Of a DNA stretch of 64,000 nucleotides, positions 1-8,768 are shown piece by piece. Origin of the DNA: Asticcacaulis sp. EMRT-3 (GTDB lineage: Bacteria > Pseudomonadota > Alphaproteobacteria > Caulobacterales > Caulobacteraceae). The first letter of the stretch is position 1. Each line of letters starts with the position of its first letter. The translations under genes were made by a program, and so were the position numbers. The stretch lies in contig NZ_JASERT010000001.1 of the NCBI RefSeq assembly GCF_030027245.1, positions 1,604,501 through 1,668,500 of the forward strand, written 5' to 3'. The notes below the pieces were generated by a model that saw nothing but the letters and a program-made list of their open reading frames with translations, had not been told where the DNA came from and did no database searches.

Positions 1-100
1 GGGGGCCGAATCTCAGGGCCGGGTTCCGGGCCGGGTCATTGGGGGGTAACCGGCGTTCGTGCGATCCGAATGCCGGGAAACGTGGAGATACAGGTCACAC

Positions 101-1243
101 ATGATGCTTCACCTGCTCTCGACCTGGCTGGTTTCACCTTTGATCCTGCTGATCGGATTCGCGGCGGCGATTGTCGTGACGACAGCTCTGTCATGGCTGG
201 TGATGCGCGGAGGCCCGATTGATTGCCCGCGCGAACGCGGTGCCCATGACCAGCCCACCCCGACCAGCGGAGGTCTGGCTATGATCGGCGGTACGGCGCT
301 GGCCGTCGGGCTGGTCGTCTGGCTTTTCGGCGCGCAGATTCCGGGCGGCGCGCGTGACGGTTTGCTGCTGCTCGCCTTCGCCAGCCTGATGGGCCTGTGC
401 GGGGCGCTCGATGACGTGTTCGACCTGCCAGCCCGATTGCGGCTCGGCTTTCAGGTCGTGCTCAGCCTGGCCTTTTCCAGCCTTTATCATGTCACCCAGC
501 TCGATTTTGGCCCCGGCCTGATCCTGAACCTGCCGGTCTGGGTGAGTATCGCAGGCAGCACCCTCTGGCTCGTTCTCGGCATCAATGCCATAAATTTCAT
601 GGACGGCGCCAATGGTCTGGCCGTCGGCAGCCAGACCCTTGCGCTGGCGGTGTTTGCCTTGCTGATCCTGCTGCTGGCCCCCCTCAGCCCGATTGGGGCC
701 TGGCTCGGTTTGCCGCTGGTCATCGCCGTCTGCGCTATCGGTGCGCATCTCGGTTTTCTGCCGTTCAACCTGCCGCCGGGCCGCACCCGTCGCGCACTCG
801 CCTTTCAGGGCGATGCCGGTTCCTTGTTCGGCGGGGCCCTGATTACCGGCCTCACCCTGATGGTGCGCGCTTACGGCGTTGGTTCGGTGTGGATCGGCGG
901 CTTCGTGCTGGCGCCTTTGCTGGTCGATGTGGTGCTGACCCTGATCGTGCGTGCCCGTCATGGCCAGAATCTGATGCGTCCGCATAAGGAGCACCTCTAT
1001 CAGCTCTGGCTGCAAAAGCGCGACCCCAGCCATCTGCGGCTGGCCTGGCGAATCTGGCTCCTGATCGCCGCCTCCAGCGGGGTGGGGCTGGCAGCCCGGC
1101 TGATCGACTGGCGTTACCATACCGATATTCGCTTCATTGCCCTGGCCTGCGTCCTCGCTTTTTACAGCCTGGGCTGGATGCGCCTGCGTGAACGTCTGCT
1201 GGCCGCCCCGGTCAAAGGCACGACGGCTGTCAGCCAGGCCTGA
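101..1243 (+). CDS. Glycosyltransferase family 4, WecA/MraY-like polyprenyl-phosphate sugar-1-phosphate transferase
   Basis: Polytopic inner-membrane protein of about 380 residues with roughly ten hydrophobic segments. It carries family motifs: an early DDVFDLPARLRLG segment (Mg-binding aspartates), NAINFMDGANGLAVG (the N-x-x-N-x-x-D-G-x-x-G-L signature) and the cytoplasmic loop motif FQGDAGSLFGG, followed by RPHKEHLYQ. Family knowledge: such enzymes transfer a HexNAc-1-phosphate from a UDP-sugar to undecaprenyl phosphate, starting O-antigen, enterobacterial-common-antigen-like or capsule synthesis. I chose the ATG at 101 because GGAG lies about 15 bases upstream; an open frame reaches a GTG at 59. 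No other polysaccharide genes are adjacent, so the substrate is unassigned. It is not mraY because no murein cluster surrounds it. Confidence 0.85.
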   Translation: MMLHLLSTWLVSPLILLIGFAAAIVVTTALSWLVMRGGPIDCPRERGAHDQPTPTSGGLAMIGGTALAVGLVVWLFGAQIPGGARDGLLLLAFASLMGLCGALDDVFDLPARLRLGFQVVLSLAFSSLYHVTQLDFGPGLILNLPVWVSIAGSTLWLVLGINAINFMDGANGLAVGSQTLALAVFALLILLLAPLSPIGAWLGLPLVIAVCAIGAHLGFLPFNLPPGRTRRALAFQGDAGSLFGGALITGLTLMVRAYGVGSVWIGGFVLAPLLVDVVLTLIVRARHGQNLMRPHKEHLYQLWLQKRDPSHLRLAWRIWLLIAASSGVGLAARLIDWRYHTDIRFIALACVLAFYSLGWMRLRERLLAAPVKGTTAVSQA

Positions 1244-1258
1244 TTCAGACGTTTGATT

Positions 1259-1690
1259 TCAGGTCTGGTCTTCGGGATCGACCCGCCCGCGTCCGGCCTT
1301 GACCGTAGCCCGGATCGCCTTTCCCACCAGCCGACGCTGCACCGAACCGCGCGTCGGCTTGGTTTTGATGCGTGGCGGCGGCGGCGGTTCGGCGGCCTTT
1401 TGCACCAGTTCGACGAAGCGCTGCAATGCCGCCTTGCGGTTCATATCCTGCGTGCGGTGGGTCTGGACGAACAGCACCAGCTCGCCCTCCTGCGTCACCC
1501 GGCGGCCGCCTAATCTGGTCAGCCTCTGCTTGATGTCGTAAGGCAGGCTCCAGTTGTTGACGATCGAAAAGCGCAGTTCCACCGCCGTCGAAACCTTGTT
1601 GATATTCTGGCCGCCCGCGCCCGAGGCGCGCACGAAGGTTTCGTGCAACTCATCGTCAGGTACAGAAAGGCGCGGCGTGATATAGACCAT
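1259..1690 (-). CDS. arfB: Alternative ribosome-rescue factor ArfB (YaeJ family)
   Basis: The 143-residue protein has the release-factor catalytic motif GGQ at residues 26-28 in the context RASGAGGQNINKV, and a basic C-terminal tail (residues about 105-143, rich in K and R). Family knowledge: ArfB enters stalled non-stop ribosomes, places the basic tail in the empty mRNA channel and hydrolyses peptidyl-tRNA. The length agrees with the family (about 140). It runs convergently with the glycosyltransferase gene, 15 bp apart. With ssrA also in this window it would be the backup to trans-translation; in Caulobacter, ArfB and ssrA are known to be jointly important. Confidence 0.93.
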   Translation of the reverse strand: MVYITPRLSVPDDELHETFVRASGAGGQNINKVSTAVELRFSIVNNWSLPYDIKQRLTRLGGRRVTQEGELVLFVQTHRTQDMNRKAALQRFVELVQKAAEPPPPPRIKTKPTRGSVQRRLVGKAIRATVKAGRGRVDPEDQT

Positions 1691-1881
1691 GCCGCGCCCT
1701 TATCAGAAAAATTAAGCTCTGTCCGGATTCGCGTCAGGGCGAGCCGAGAATGGCGCTTTTCGAGCAACGGAGCGGAGCCTACCGTGCTCAAGGAGCAAAG
1801 CGTTCGCACACCTTAAATGTGTAGGTGAGCACCGGAAGCGCAGACAAGCGCCAATTCGCAGGCCGCCCTCACGCGAATTCT

Positions 1882-2343
1882 TTAAGCTAAAGAGGCTTTC
1901 AGCATCCATAGATGCTTCTCATGCGCCGTGATGCGCTGGGTGCACAGGTCGTTGGTGGAAATATCGCCCGCCTCATCAGCCATTTCGGCGGCCTTTTTCA
2001 GCGTCGCCACTGTGGCTTCGTTACCGGCCACCAGATCCTTCAGCATGGCATCCGCCGAAAGCGACGGATCGCCGTCCTTAATCGAGGTCAGGTTGCCGAA
2101 GGCGTCCGAACCCATCGGCGCAACCTCGCCCAGAGCGCGGATGCGTTCAGCGATCTCGTCCACCGAAGTCCAGATTTCATTATATTGCTCTTCCAGCAAC
2201 AGGTGCAGGCCACGGAAATTAGGGCCGCGCACATTCCAGTGGTAGCCATGTGTCTTCTGATAGATGGTAAAGGTGTCAGCCAGAACCTTGGACAGTTCGT
2301 GGGCCACGGTCTTGTTGTGATCGACGCCGGTTTCTTTCGCCAT
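1882..2343 (-). CDS. dps: Dps-family ferritin-like DNA-protection protein
   Basis: The 153-residue protein has the Dps fold signature: a first helix ending in THGYHWNVRGPNFRGLH, then EEQYNEIWTSVDEIAERIR, which supply the H, D and E residues of the inter-subunit ferroxidase site, and a C-terminal HEKHLWML. Family knowledge: Dps forms dodecamers that oxidise and store iron with H2O2 and shield DNA in stationary phase. The SD region AGGAG sits just before the ATG on the minus strand (2349-2353). It is divergent from nadA across about 270 bp. I see no certain OxyR or Fur box. Confidence 0.93.
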   Translation of the reverse strand: MAKETGVDHNKTVAHELSKVLADTFTIYQKTHGYHWNVRGPNFRGLHLLLEEQYNEIWTSVDEIAERIRALGEVAPMGSDAFGNLTSIKDGDPSLSADAMLKDLVAGNEATVATLKKAAEMADEAGDISTNDLCTQRITAHEKHLWMLKASLA

Positions 2344-2554
2344 GTGAATGCTCCTTCTGGACGGTGATGATGCCCATCAATATGACGCCGACCTGTAAGG
2401 ATTCAAGGTGTATCGCGGCCAATAATCACCGCATTTCTGGTATGTCTGCACAGGCCGAAAAAGGCGCCCGATCACGGCTGTTGTCATAAATCGTGATGAT
2501 TTTACGACAAAAGCATATTGCATCATACGCCGCAGTGACTATTTTATAGCTACC

Positions 2555-2575
2555 TTATGCTTAAATTGAGCATAA
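2555..2575. promoter_or_regulatory. 21-bp palindromic operator before nadA (NadQ-type candidate)
   Basis: TTATGCT(T)AA, one central A, then TTGAGCATAA: two 10-base arms that are perfect reverse complements except at one position. It lies about 43 bp before the chosen nadA start. In alphaproteobacteria the NAD biosynthesis cluster is reported to be repressed by NadQ through a palindrome; assignment to NadQ is inference because no nadQ gene is in the window. Confidence 0.6.
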
Positions 2576-2617
2576 GTGATGACTGCCCCGCCCACGAGCC
2601 GTCTTAAGGAGCCGCTC

Positions 2618-3706
2618 ATGCTGGATCAAGCCCTGCCGCTGGACTTCACCCCTGAGGTGGAAGCTGAAACCCGTGCGATCCATGCCCGGCTGAGCGGCAA
2701 GGTGTCGCCGCTGGAATGGCAGATTCAGGCCCCTTTGATCGCCGCCATCAACCGGCTGAAGCGCGAAATGAACGCCGTCATTCTGGCGCACAACTATATG
2801 ACGCCCGATATTTTCCACGGCGTTGGCGATTATGTTGGCGACTCACTCGGTCTGGCGCGCGAAGCGGCCAAGTCCGACGCCGCCATCATCGTGCAGTGCG
2901 GCGTGCATTTCATGGCCGAAACCTCGAAGATTCTGGCCCCCGAAAAGACGGTGCTGATCCCCGATCTGCGCGCCGGCTGCTCGCTGGCCTCATCCATTAC
3001 CGGCGAGCAGGTGCGGCTGATCAAGCAGCGCTATCCGGGCCTGCCGGTCGTCACCTATGTCAATACCACCGCCGATGTGAAGGCTGAAACCGACATCTGC
3101 TGCACCTCGGCCAATGCGGTTCAGGTGGTCGAACATATTGCGCGGCAATGGGGCGTCGATACGGTCATCATGCTGCCCGATCAGTTCCTGGCCAAGAACG
3201 TCGCCCGCCAGACCGACATTAAAATCATCGTCTGGGCCGGAGCCTGCGAAGTGCATGAACGCTTTGATGCCGAAGATATTGCCGAGGTGCGCAAGGCCCA
3301 TCCCGGCGCGGTGGTGCTGGCCCACCCGGAATGCCCGCCCGATGTGATCGCGGCGTCGGATTTCACCGGTTCGACCACGGCGATGAGCGACTATGTAACG
3401 AAAAACAAGCCCGCTCAGGTGGTGCTGATCACCGAATGTTCGATGGCCGATAATGTCACCGCCGATGCGCCGGGCGTCGAATTCCTGCGCCCGTGCAACC
3501 TCTGTCCGCACATGAAGCGCATTACCCTGCAAGGCATTTATGACAGTTTGCGCCTGCATCAGTTCGAGGTGACGGTCGATCCGGCCATTATCCCGCGCGC
3601 CGCCCTAGCCGTGCAGCGCATGATCGACATGCCGCCGCTGGCAACCCCCGCCCGCTACGACATGGTCAAGGCAAGGCATCATGTTGATGTGGAAATGATC
3701 TCGTAA
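2618..3706 (+). CDS. nadA: Quinolinate synthase A
   Basis: NadA condenses iminoaspartate (from NadB) with dihydroxyacetone phosphate to quinolinate, using an oxygen-sensitive [4Fe-4S] cluster. The protein (362 residues from this start) has the family blocks [50 protein letters not shown] (in two parts), AHPECP and PCNLCPHMK; the cysteines in the VQCGVHF, ECSMADN and CNLCPHMK regions are candidate cluster ligands. I chose the ATG at 2618 because AAGGA lies 7 bases before it; open frames reach GTG 2576 and ATG 2579, the latter overlapping the end of the operator region. It is first in nadA-nadB-nadC; a palindromic repeat separates it from nadB. Confidence 0.96.
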   Translation: MLDQALPLDFTPEVEAETRAIHARLSGKVSPLEWQIQAPLIAAINRLKREMNAVILAHNYMTPDIFHGVGDYVGDSLGLAREAAKSDAAIIVQCGVHFMAETSKILAPEKTVLIPDLRAGCSLASSITGEQVRLIKQRYPGLPVVTYVNTTADVKAETDICCTSANAVQVVEHIARQWGVDTVIMLPDQFLAKNVARQTDIKIIVWAGACEVHERFDAEDIAEVRKAHPGAVVLAHPECPPDVIAASDFTGSTTAMSDYVTKNKPAQVVLITECSMADNVTADAPGVEFLRPCNLCPHMKRITLQGIYDSLRLHQFEVTVDPAIIPRAALAVQRMIDMPPLATPARYDMVKARHHVDVEMIS

Positions 3707-3728
3707 TTGTCCATCTACAAACTGTAGC

Positions 3729-3866
3729 GCCCCCTCCGGCGGGACTTCGCCCGCCCCCTCCCCCGCTTCTCAGGGGAGGATCAGAACCACCCCTTGATCC
3801 TCCCCTGCGAAGCGGGGGAGGTGTCAGCGCGAGGCTCGAAGAGCCGGTGTCGCTGACGGAGGGGGC
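3729..3866. repeat. Interspersed palindromic repeat, family 1, copy A
   Basis: Begins GCCCCCTCC and ends with its complement GGAGGGGGC. Inside it holds CCTCCCCCGCTTCTCAGG facing a complementary arm CCTGCGAAGCGGGGGAGG, so the whole can fold as a long cruciform or hairpin. Located in the nadA-nadB gap. Related copies lie at 7573-7740, 16382-16455, 16862-16985 and 24604-24736. Confidence 0.9.
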
Positions 3867-3884
3867 AAGCTTAAGGAGGCCATC

Positions 3885-5432
3885 ATGGCCGAAGTCTATA
3901 TCCATAACGGCCCATTGATCATCGGCGCAGGTCTGGCGGGCCTGTCCACGGCTCTGGCCTGCGCGCCGCATAAGACGCTGGTGTTGTCACCGGTCAGCCT
4001 CGGTCAGGCCTGTTCGTCGGCCTGGGCCCAGGGTGGTATCGCCGCGGCGCTTTCCGCCGAAGATTCCCCCGCCGCCCACGCCAGCGACACGCGCAATGCC
4101 GGTGCCGGGATCGTCGATGATCTGGCCGCCCTCACCCTGACTGAGGCGGGGCCCGCCACCGTGCGCCACCTCAATGATCTCGGCGCGCCGTTTGACCGCA
4201 CCCCCGAAGGCGGCTTTGTGCTCAACCGCGAAGCCGCGCACGGTCTGGCTCGCGTGGCGCGCGTCGGCGGCGATCTGGCCGGCAAGGCAATCCTCGAAGC
4301 CGTGGTGCGCGCCGTGCAGGCCGCGCCGCATATCGAAATCTGGGAAAACGCACAGGCGCTTGGCCTTATCAAATCGGACGCTAAAACCGTCATCGGCGCT
4401 TTGATCCGGCGCGGCGATCAGGTGATCGAAATCTATGCCCCCGCCGTCATTCTGGCCACGGGCGGTTCGGGCGGGCTTTACGCCGTCACCACCAATCCGG
4501 CGGCCCTGCGCGGCGAAGGCATGGCGATGGCCGCTCTGGCGGGGGCCGAGATCGCCGATCCCGAATTCGTGCAATTCCACCCGACCGCGCTGAAATTCGG
4601 CCTCGATCCGGCCCCCTTGGCCACCGAAGCCCTGCGCGGCGAAGGCGCCACCCTGATCGACACGCATGGCCGCCGGTTTGCTTTCGACGACCACCCCGAT
4701 GGCGAACTGGCCCCGCGCGACATCGTGGCCCGCGCCGTTTTCACGGCCGACAGAAACGGCGGCGCGTTCCTCGACGCCACGAAAGCCATCGGCGCGCATT
4801 TCGCCGAGGAATTCCCGACCGTCTTCGCCTCGTGCATGGCACAGGGGCTCGACCCGCGCGTAACACCCATGCCGGTGGCCCCCGCCGCCCACTATCATAT
4901 GGGCGGCATCAAGACCGATATCGACGGGCGCACCTCGCTTCACGGCCTCTATGCGGTCGGCGAATGCGCCTCCACCGGCGTACACGGCGCTAATCGTCTG
5001 GCTTCCAACAGTCTGTTAGAGGCCGCCGCCTTTGGCGAACGCACCGGTCTGGCCGCCGTCGCCGGTCTGGCCGCCGATTTCAAGCCCGATCCGGCCGATG
5101 CTATAAAGCCCGCCGTGCCGCCGCAACTGCCGCCGCAAGACCTGCAAACTCTGCGCGACGCCATGAGCCTTTATGCCGGTCTGGTGCGCGACGAAGCGGG
5201 CCTGAAGACGCTTCTGGCCCTGATCGACCAGCTTGATCAGGCCCATCCGGGCGCCCTGGCGCTGGTGTCCGCACGCCTGATTGTCGATTCGGCCTTGCAT
5301 CGGCGCGAGAGTCGCGGTTCTCATTACCGCAGCGACTTCCCGCACACCGAAACGACGGGCAAGCGCACCTCTACGGACTGGAACGCTGTGAAACCTGCCT
5401 TGCCACTTTCACCATCGAGGGAACCCGCCTGA
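3885..5432 (+). CDS. nadB: L-aspartate oxidase
   Basis: FAD-dependent oxidase that converts L-aspartate to iminoaspartate, first step of de novo NAD synthesis. The N-terminus has the dinucleotide motif GAGLAGLSTAL (residues about 11-21), then QGGIAAAL, a conserved ATGGSGGLY segment, and the succinate-dehydrogenase-flavoprotein-like blocks EFVQFHPTAL, LRGEGATLID, PAAHYHMGGI and GVHGANRLASNSLLE. The length of 515 is normal. The ATG at 3885 has AAGGAGG 6-7 bases upstream. The last codon overlaps the nadC start (ATGA), so the two are probably translationally coupled. Confidence 0.96.
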   Translation: MAEVYIHNGPLIIGAGLAGLSTALACAPHKTLVLSPVSLGQACSSAWAQGGIAAALSAEDSPAAHASDTRNAGAGIVDDLAALTLTEAGPATVRHLNDLGAPFDRTPEGGFVLNREAAHGLARVARVGGDLAGKAILEAVVRAVQAAPHIEIWENAQALGLIKSDAKTVIGALIRRGDQVIEIYAPAVILATGGSGGLYAVTTNPAALRGEGMAMAALAGAEIADPEFVQFHPTALKFGLDPAPLATEALRGEGATLIDTHGRRFAFDDHPDGELAPRDIVARAVFTADRNGGAFLDATKAIGAHFAEEFPTVFASCMAQGLDPRVTPMPVAPAAHYHMGGIKTDIDGRTSLHGLYAVGECASTGVHGANRLASNSLLEAAAFGERTGLAAVAGLAADFKPDPADAIKPAVPPQLPPQDLQTLRDAMSLYAGLVRDEAGLKTLLALIDQLDQAHPGALALVSARLIVDSALHRRESRGSHYRSDFPHTETTGKRTSTDWNAVKPALPLSPSREPA

Positions 5433-6280
5433 TGAACATGACCGGACTGCCTGACCTTCTGATCGAACCCGTTGTACGCGCAGCACTTTTGGAAGATTTG
5501 GGAAGGGCCGGTGATGTGACGGCAGCGGCGGTGATCCCGCCCAAGGCGCGCTTTCAGGCCGAATTCCGGGCGCGCCAGACCGGCGTCAGCGCCGGTATCG
5601 ACTGCGCCCGCCTCGCTCTGGAGATGATGGATCCGCACATTCGCTTTGAGACGCTGCTGCCCGATGGCAGCGCGGTCAAGCCCGGCGATGTGATCGCCCG
5701 CATCGAGGGCAAGGCGCGCGCCATACTGGCCGCCGAGCGCGTGGCGCTCAATCTGCTTTGCCATTTGTCGGGCGTAGCCAGCCTGACCGCGCGCTATGTC
5801 GAAATCGTCGATGGCCTGCCTGCCAAGATCGTCTGCACGCGCAAGACCCTGCCCAATTTGCGCGGCCTGCAAAAACATGCCGTGCGCTGCGGCGGCGGAC
5901 ATAATCACCGCTATGGCCTCGACGACGCTATCCTGATCAAGGACAACCACATCGCCATCTGCGGCGGGGTGGAGGCAGCCATGCAGCGCGCCAAGGCGGG
6001 CGTCGGCCACACGATGAAGATCGAGATCGAGGTCGATTCGATTTCCCAGCTCAAACAGGCCCTGCCCTTTGGCCCCGATGTGCTGCTGCTCGACAATTTC
6101 ACCATCGATATGTTCGCAGAAGCCGTGAAGCTGGCAGCCGGAAAGACCCTTCTGGAGGCGTCCGGCGGCGTCAATCTCGACACCGTGCGCGCCATCGCCG
6201 AAACCGGCGTCGATGTGATTTCGGTGGGCGCGCTCACCCACTCCGCACCCAATTTCGACATCGGACTGGACGCGGTTTAG
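5432..6280 (+). CDS. nadC: Nicotinate-nucleotide pyrophosphorylase (quinolinate phosphoribosyltransferase)
   Basis: Converts quinolinate plus PRPP to nicotinate mononucleotide and CO2. The 282-residue protein shows the family landmarks LLEDLGRAGDVT, ERVALNLLCHLSGVA, TRKTLPNLRGLQKHAVRCGGGHNHR (in two overlapping pieces), ILIKDNH, IEIEVDS, LLDNF and EASGGVNLDTVR. These give the basic PRPP and quinolinate binding residues. It starts inside the nadB stop codon. Last gene of the nad cluster; the next gene is convergent with a gap of only 4 bp. Confidence 0.97.
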   Translation: MNMTGLPDLLIEPVVRAALLEDLGRAGDVTAAAVIPPKARFQAEFRARQTGVSAGIDCARLALEMMDPHIRFETLLPDGSAVKPGDVIARIEGKARAILAAERVALNLLCHLSGVASLTARYVEIVDGLPAKIVCTRKTLPNLRGLQKHAVRCGGGHNHRYGLDDAILIKDNHIAICGGVEAAMQRAKAGVGHTMKIEIEVDSISQLKQALPFGPDVLLLDNFTIDMFAEAVKLAAGKTLLEASGGVNLDTVRAIAETGVDVISVGALTHSAPNFDIGLDAV

Positions 6281-6284
6281 AATC

Positions 6285-7409
6285 TCAGACGCCGCCCTTG
6301 ACGAAGCTTAAGCGCGACACATACTGGCTCAGAGGCTTATCGACCAGAGCATCAAACACAAAGGCCGCCGCGATGGCCAGGGCGACGCCAAAGCCCCACA
6401 GGCCCCATTGCGCCGCCGTGCCCAGTCCGAAATGGCTGACCAATTTGGCCGCCAGCCCGAACCAGATCGCCCCCACCAGCGAATGGACGAGAAACAGCGC
6501 GAACGAAGCCCGTCCCATGCGCTGAGTCACCACGGTTTCGCGGAAGGTGACCCCGCCCGAAACCGCCAGAACCAGCGCCAGTAAGGCCAGCATCAATGTG
6601 TCGAGGCCGAAATTGCGCGGCAGCAGGCATAAAAGCGGCAGGGCGATCAAGGCCCCCACCGCGCCCAGCCAGAAAACCGCTTTCGATGTCGTCAGGCCCG
6701 CTGTAGCCCGCTCGATCAGGCTGCCGATCACGAACAGCGGAATGGCGCGCAGCAGCCCCCATTCAAACGGCACATCAACATAGGGATGGTGCACCAGCAG
6801 CAGGGCCAGCAGATCGGCCCCGGCCAGCACCAGCACTGCGATCAGCGCCATCTGCCAGCGTTTCAGCCGGTAAACATAGGGCACGTAAAAGCTGAACAGG
6901 CCATAGCAGACCAGCAGGGCCGAGATCGTCCAGGTCGGCACATTCCACGAGGGCTCTTTGAACATGCCCCAGCCATGCACCATGAAGGCCTGCGCTATAA
7001 AGGCAAAAACGCCATATTTTTCCGGGTGTTTCGGCGTCAGCCCCACCGCTGCCGACAGCATGACGAACGCCCCGAAGGCGAGCAGCACCAGAATATGCGA
7101 CGGCCACAGGCGCGCAAACCGGCGCAGGAAGAAGTGCGTGCGTCGCATGTGCGAATGCACCAGCCGTTCGCCATAGGCGCGCATCAGCACATAGCCCGAC
7201 AACATGAGGAAGAAATCGGTGGCCAGCCAGCCTTGCCGGAAGACCGGCAGCAGGGTTTCCAGATCGCGCGGCGCCGTACTGCCATAGTGGAACAGCAGGA
7301 TGAACAGGGCGGCGAGAAAGCGCAGCACATCAAGCGACGCGCCGCCGGTGCGCTGCGTTACGGGTCTGTTCGACACGAGGCCGGGAGAGGAGAATAAAAA
7401 CGGCTTCAC
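6285..7409 (-). CDS. Acyltransferase family 3 (OafA-like) membrane protein
   Basis: 374 residues, about ten membrane segments. The N-terminal block LDVLRFLAALFILLFHYG carries the usual histidine of the acyltransferase-3 family, followed by FFLMLSGYVLMRAY, the second family signature. Family knowledge: such proteins move acetyl or other acyl groups across the membrane to sugars of O-antigen, peptidoglycan, lipids or secondary metabolites. No substrate can be assigned. It is one of four members of the family within 17 kb (others at 13742, 18562 and 21693), none of which look like recent duplicates. Confidence 0.88.
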   Translation of the reverse strand: MKPFLFSSPGLVSNRPVTQRTGGASLDVLRFLAALFILLFHYGSTAPRDLETLLPVFRQGWLATDFFLMLSGYVLMRAYGERLVHSHMRRTHFFLRRFARLWPSHILVLLAFGAFVMLSAAVGLTPKHPEKYGVFAFIAQAFMVHGWGMFKEPSWNVPTWTISALLVCYGLFSFYVPYVYRLKRWQMALIAVLVLAGADLLALLLVHHPYVDVPFEWGLLRAIPLFVIGSLIERATAGLTTSKAVFWLGAVGALIALPLLCLLPRNFGLDTLMLALLALVLAVSGGVTFRETVVTQRMGRASFALFLVHSLVGAIWFGLAAKLVSHFGLGTAAQWGLWGFGVALAIAAAFVFDALVDKPLSQYVSRLSFVKGGV

Positions 7410-7459
7410 GCGAAGGAGTTTAGGCCAAAGCTGTTAAAATTTTTTTGGGATGCGCTCCC

Positions 7460-7563
7460 AGAGCATCATGCCAAAAAGTGGGTGCCACTTTTTGGAAAAA
7501 CATGATGCGTAAGCAAAGACTTAGAGCGAGATGACGAGTCTATCTAAAGTCATCTTGCTCTAA
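7460..7563. repeat. Interspersed palindromic repeat, family 2, copy 1
   Basis: Core is an inverted repeat CCAAAAAGTGG ... CCACTTTTTGG, flanked by AGAGC on the left and followed by TTAGAGCG, AGTCTATC and a terminal GCTCTAA. The same order of blocks recurs at 42941-43042. No ORF. It occupies half of the 340-bp gap between the acyltransferase and the HlyD gene. Confidence 0.85.
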
Positions 7564-7572
7564 AGTCAGAAT

Positions 7573-7740
7573 CCCCACCACCACGAGCCATTCTTTGCGC
7601 GGCATACCCATGAGTCGGCTCGCGGTCCCCCTCCCCAAATTTGAAGGCAAATTCGGGGAGGTATAAGATAAAGTCTAATTATACCTCCCCATCTTCGATG
7701 GGGAGGGGGACCATCAAGCGTAGCGCAGATGGTGGTGGGG
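7573..7740. repeat. Interspersed palindromic repeat, family 1, copy B
   Basis: Outer arms CCCCACCACCA (7573-7583) and TGGTGGTGGGG (7730-7740) are perfect complements; inner arms GGTCCCCCTCCCC and GGGGAGGGGGACC (7624-7712) are too. The centre holds GGGGAGGTATAA and TTATACCTCCCC. It lies 10 bp beyond the 3' end of the HlyD gene and may end its transcript. Confidence 0.85.
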
Positions 7741-7750
7741 GGTCTTGTTC

Positions 7751-8731
7751 TTACGACCCCGAAGGCGCTGCCGAAGCCGAAGAGGTCGCCGCCGTGGCGT
7801 GGGCCGCCTTGCCCGGCTTCATGAACTTGACCAGCACGCGCTGACCGATCAGGAAGGGGGCCTGATCGGCGCTGACCACCACCTCGACCACGCGCTCGTC
7901 GGTGGCTTCATTGGCCCCGTCCGACAACAGCTTGCGCGCCCCGAACGTAGCGGCGATGCGCAGCACCTTGCCTGTATAGGTCTTGGCCGGGTCGTTTTCC
8001 GAAACGATCTCAGCCTCCTGCCCGACATGCACGTCGGGGATGGCGCTTTCGGTAATTTCAGCGCGCACAATATGCGGAATGGCCGGTTCGATGTCGAACA
8101 TGTCCGACACATTCAGCGTCGAGGCCCCGGCGCCGGGATTGGCGTAGCGGCGGATGATCTTGCCATCCATCGGAGCACGGATAATGGTCAGTTCTTCATT
8201 ATATTGCGCCTGCGCCAGTTGCGCCCGCGCCGTCTGCACGGCGGCCAATTGCGAATCAAGCGTGGCCTTGGCGGTGTCGATGGCGTCGCGCGCCTCATCG
8301 AGCTTTTGCTTGGCGACGAAATTCTGCGGGGCCAGCGGGGCCAGACGGTCATATTCGCGTTGGGCCGTGCGGATATTGACCTCGGTCAGTTGCTCGGCGG
8401 CCTTCGCCTGCCCCACCTGAGCCTGTGCCGTCTGGACGGCCAGCCGCTGGGCGTCATCTTCCTGACGGGCCAGTATTTCGCCCTTGGTGACCGAATCGCC
8501 TTCCTGCACATAGACATCGCGCACCGTGCCCGGCGCGCGCGCCGCCACCTGGATTACGCCGCCCTCGACATCGACCTTGCCATTGGCGATGGTGGCGTAG
8601 GGGCTTTCCGGCACGGTGACCGCCGCCTGTCCGCCACCCTTGCCGCCGGGCTTCATATGGCAGGCGCTGACCGACAGGGTGAAGATGGCGGCCAGCGTCA
8701 GGGTGGCGGCATAGGTGACGGTGCGAGACAT
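7751..8731 (-). CDS. HlyD-family periplasmic adaptor, lipoprotein, of an ABC exporter
   Basis: 326 residues. The N-terminus is a signal peptide ending in the lipobox-like LSVSAC, so a lipid-anchored adaptor is likely. The body has the two half-motifs of a biotinyl-lipoyl domain (VEGGVIQVAARAPGTV early; IRAPMDGKIIRRYANPGA late) separated by a long alpha-helical coiled-coil hairpin rich in A, Q and E, and a C-terminal beta-barrel. The frame stays open to 8764, but the ATG at 8731 gives a proper signal peptide. It follows the ATPase and permease genes, making a DevBCA/MacA-MacB-like tripartite exporter. No TolC-like gene is near. Confidence 0.88.
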   Translation of the reverse strand: MSRTVTYAATLTLAAIFTLSVSACHMKPGGKGGGQAAVTVPESPYATIANGKVDVEGGVIQVAARAPGTVRDVYVQEGDSVTKGEILARQEDDAQRLAVQTAQAQVGQAKAAEQLTEVNIRTAQREYDRLAPLAPQNFVAKQKLDEARDAIDTAKATLDSQLAAVQTARAQLAQAQYNEELTIIRAPMDGKIIRRYANPGAGASTLNVSDMFDIEPAIPHIVRAEITESAIPDVHVGQEAEIVSENDPAKTYTGKVLRIAATFGARKLLSDGANEATDERVVEVVVSADQAPFLIGQRVLVKFMKPGKAAHATAATSSASAAPSGS

Positions 8732-8768
8732 GTGGTTTCTCTGTAAATTTATTTGTCGGGGCAAAAAT

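Noticed and set aside
191..1120. 309-residue frame on the minus strand over the WecA-like gene
   Set aside because: Antisense to a well-supported gene; composition is a Q/H/G/R-rich shadow with no family motif.
1691..1881. Possible relation of the ArfB-Dps gap to the 10744 tandem repeat
   Set aside because: Only short G/C words (GAGCGCAGAC-like) are shared; too weak to call a repeat.
3987..4985. Long minus-strand frame over nadB
   Set aside because: Shadow of nadB; no SD and repetitive G/R/A composition.
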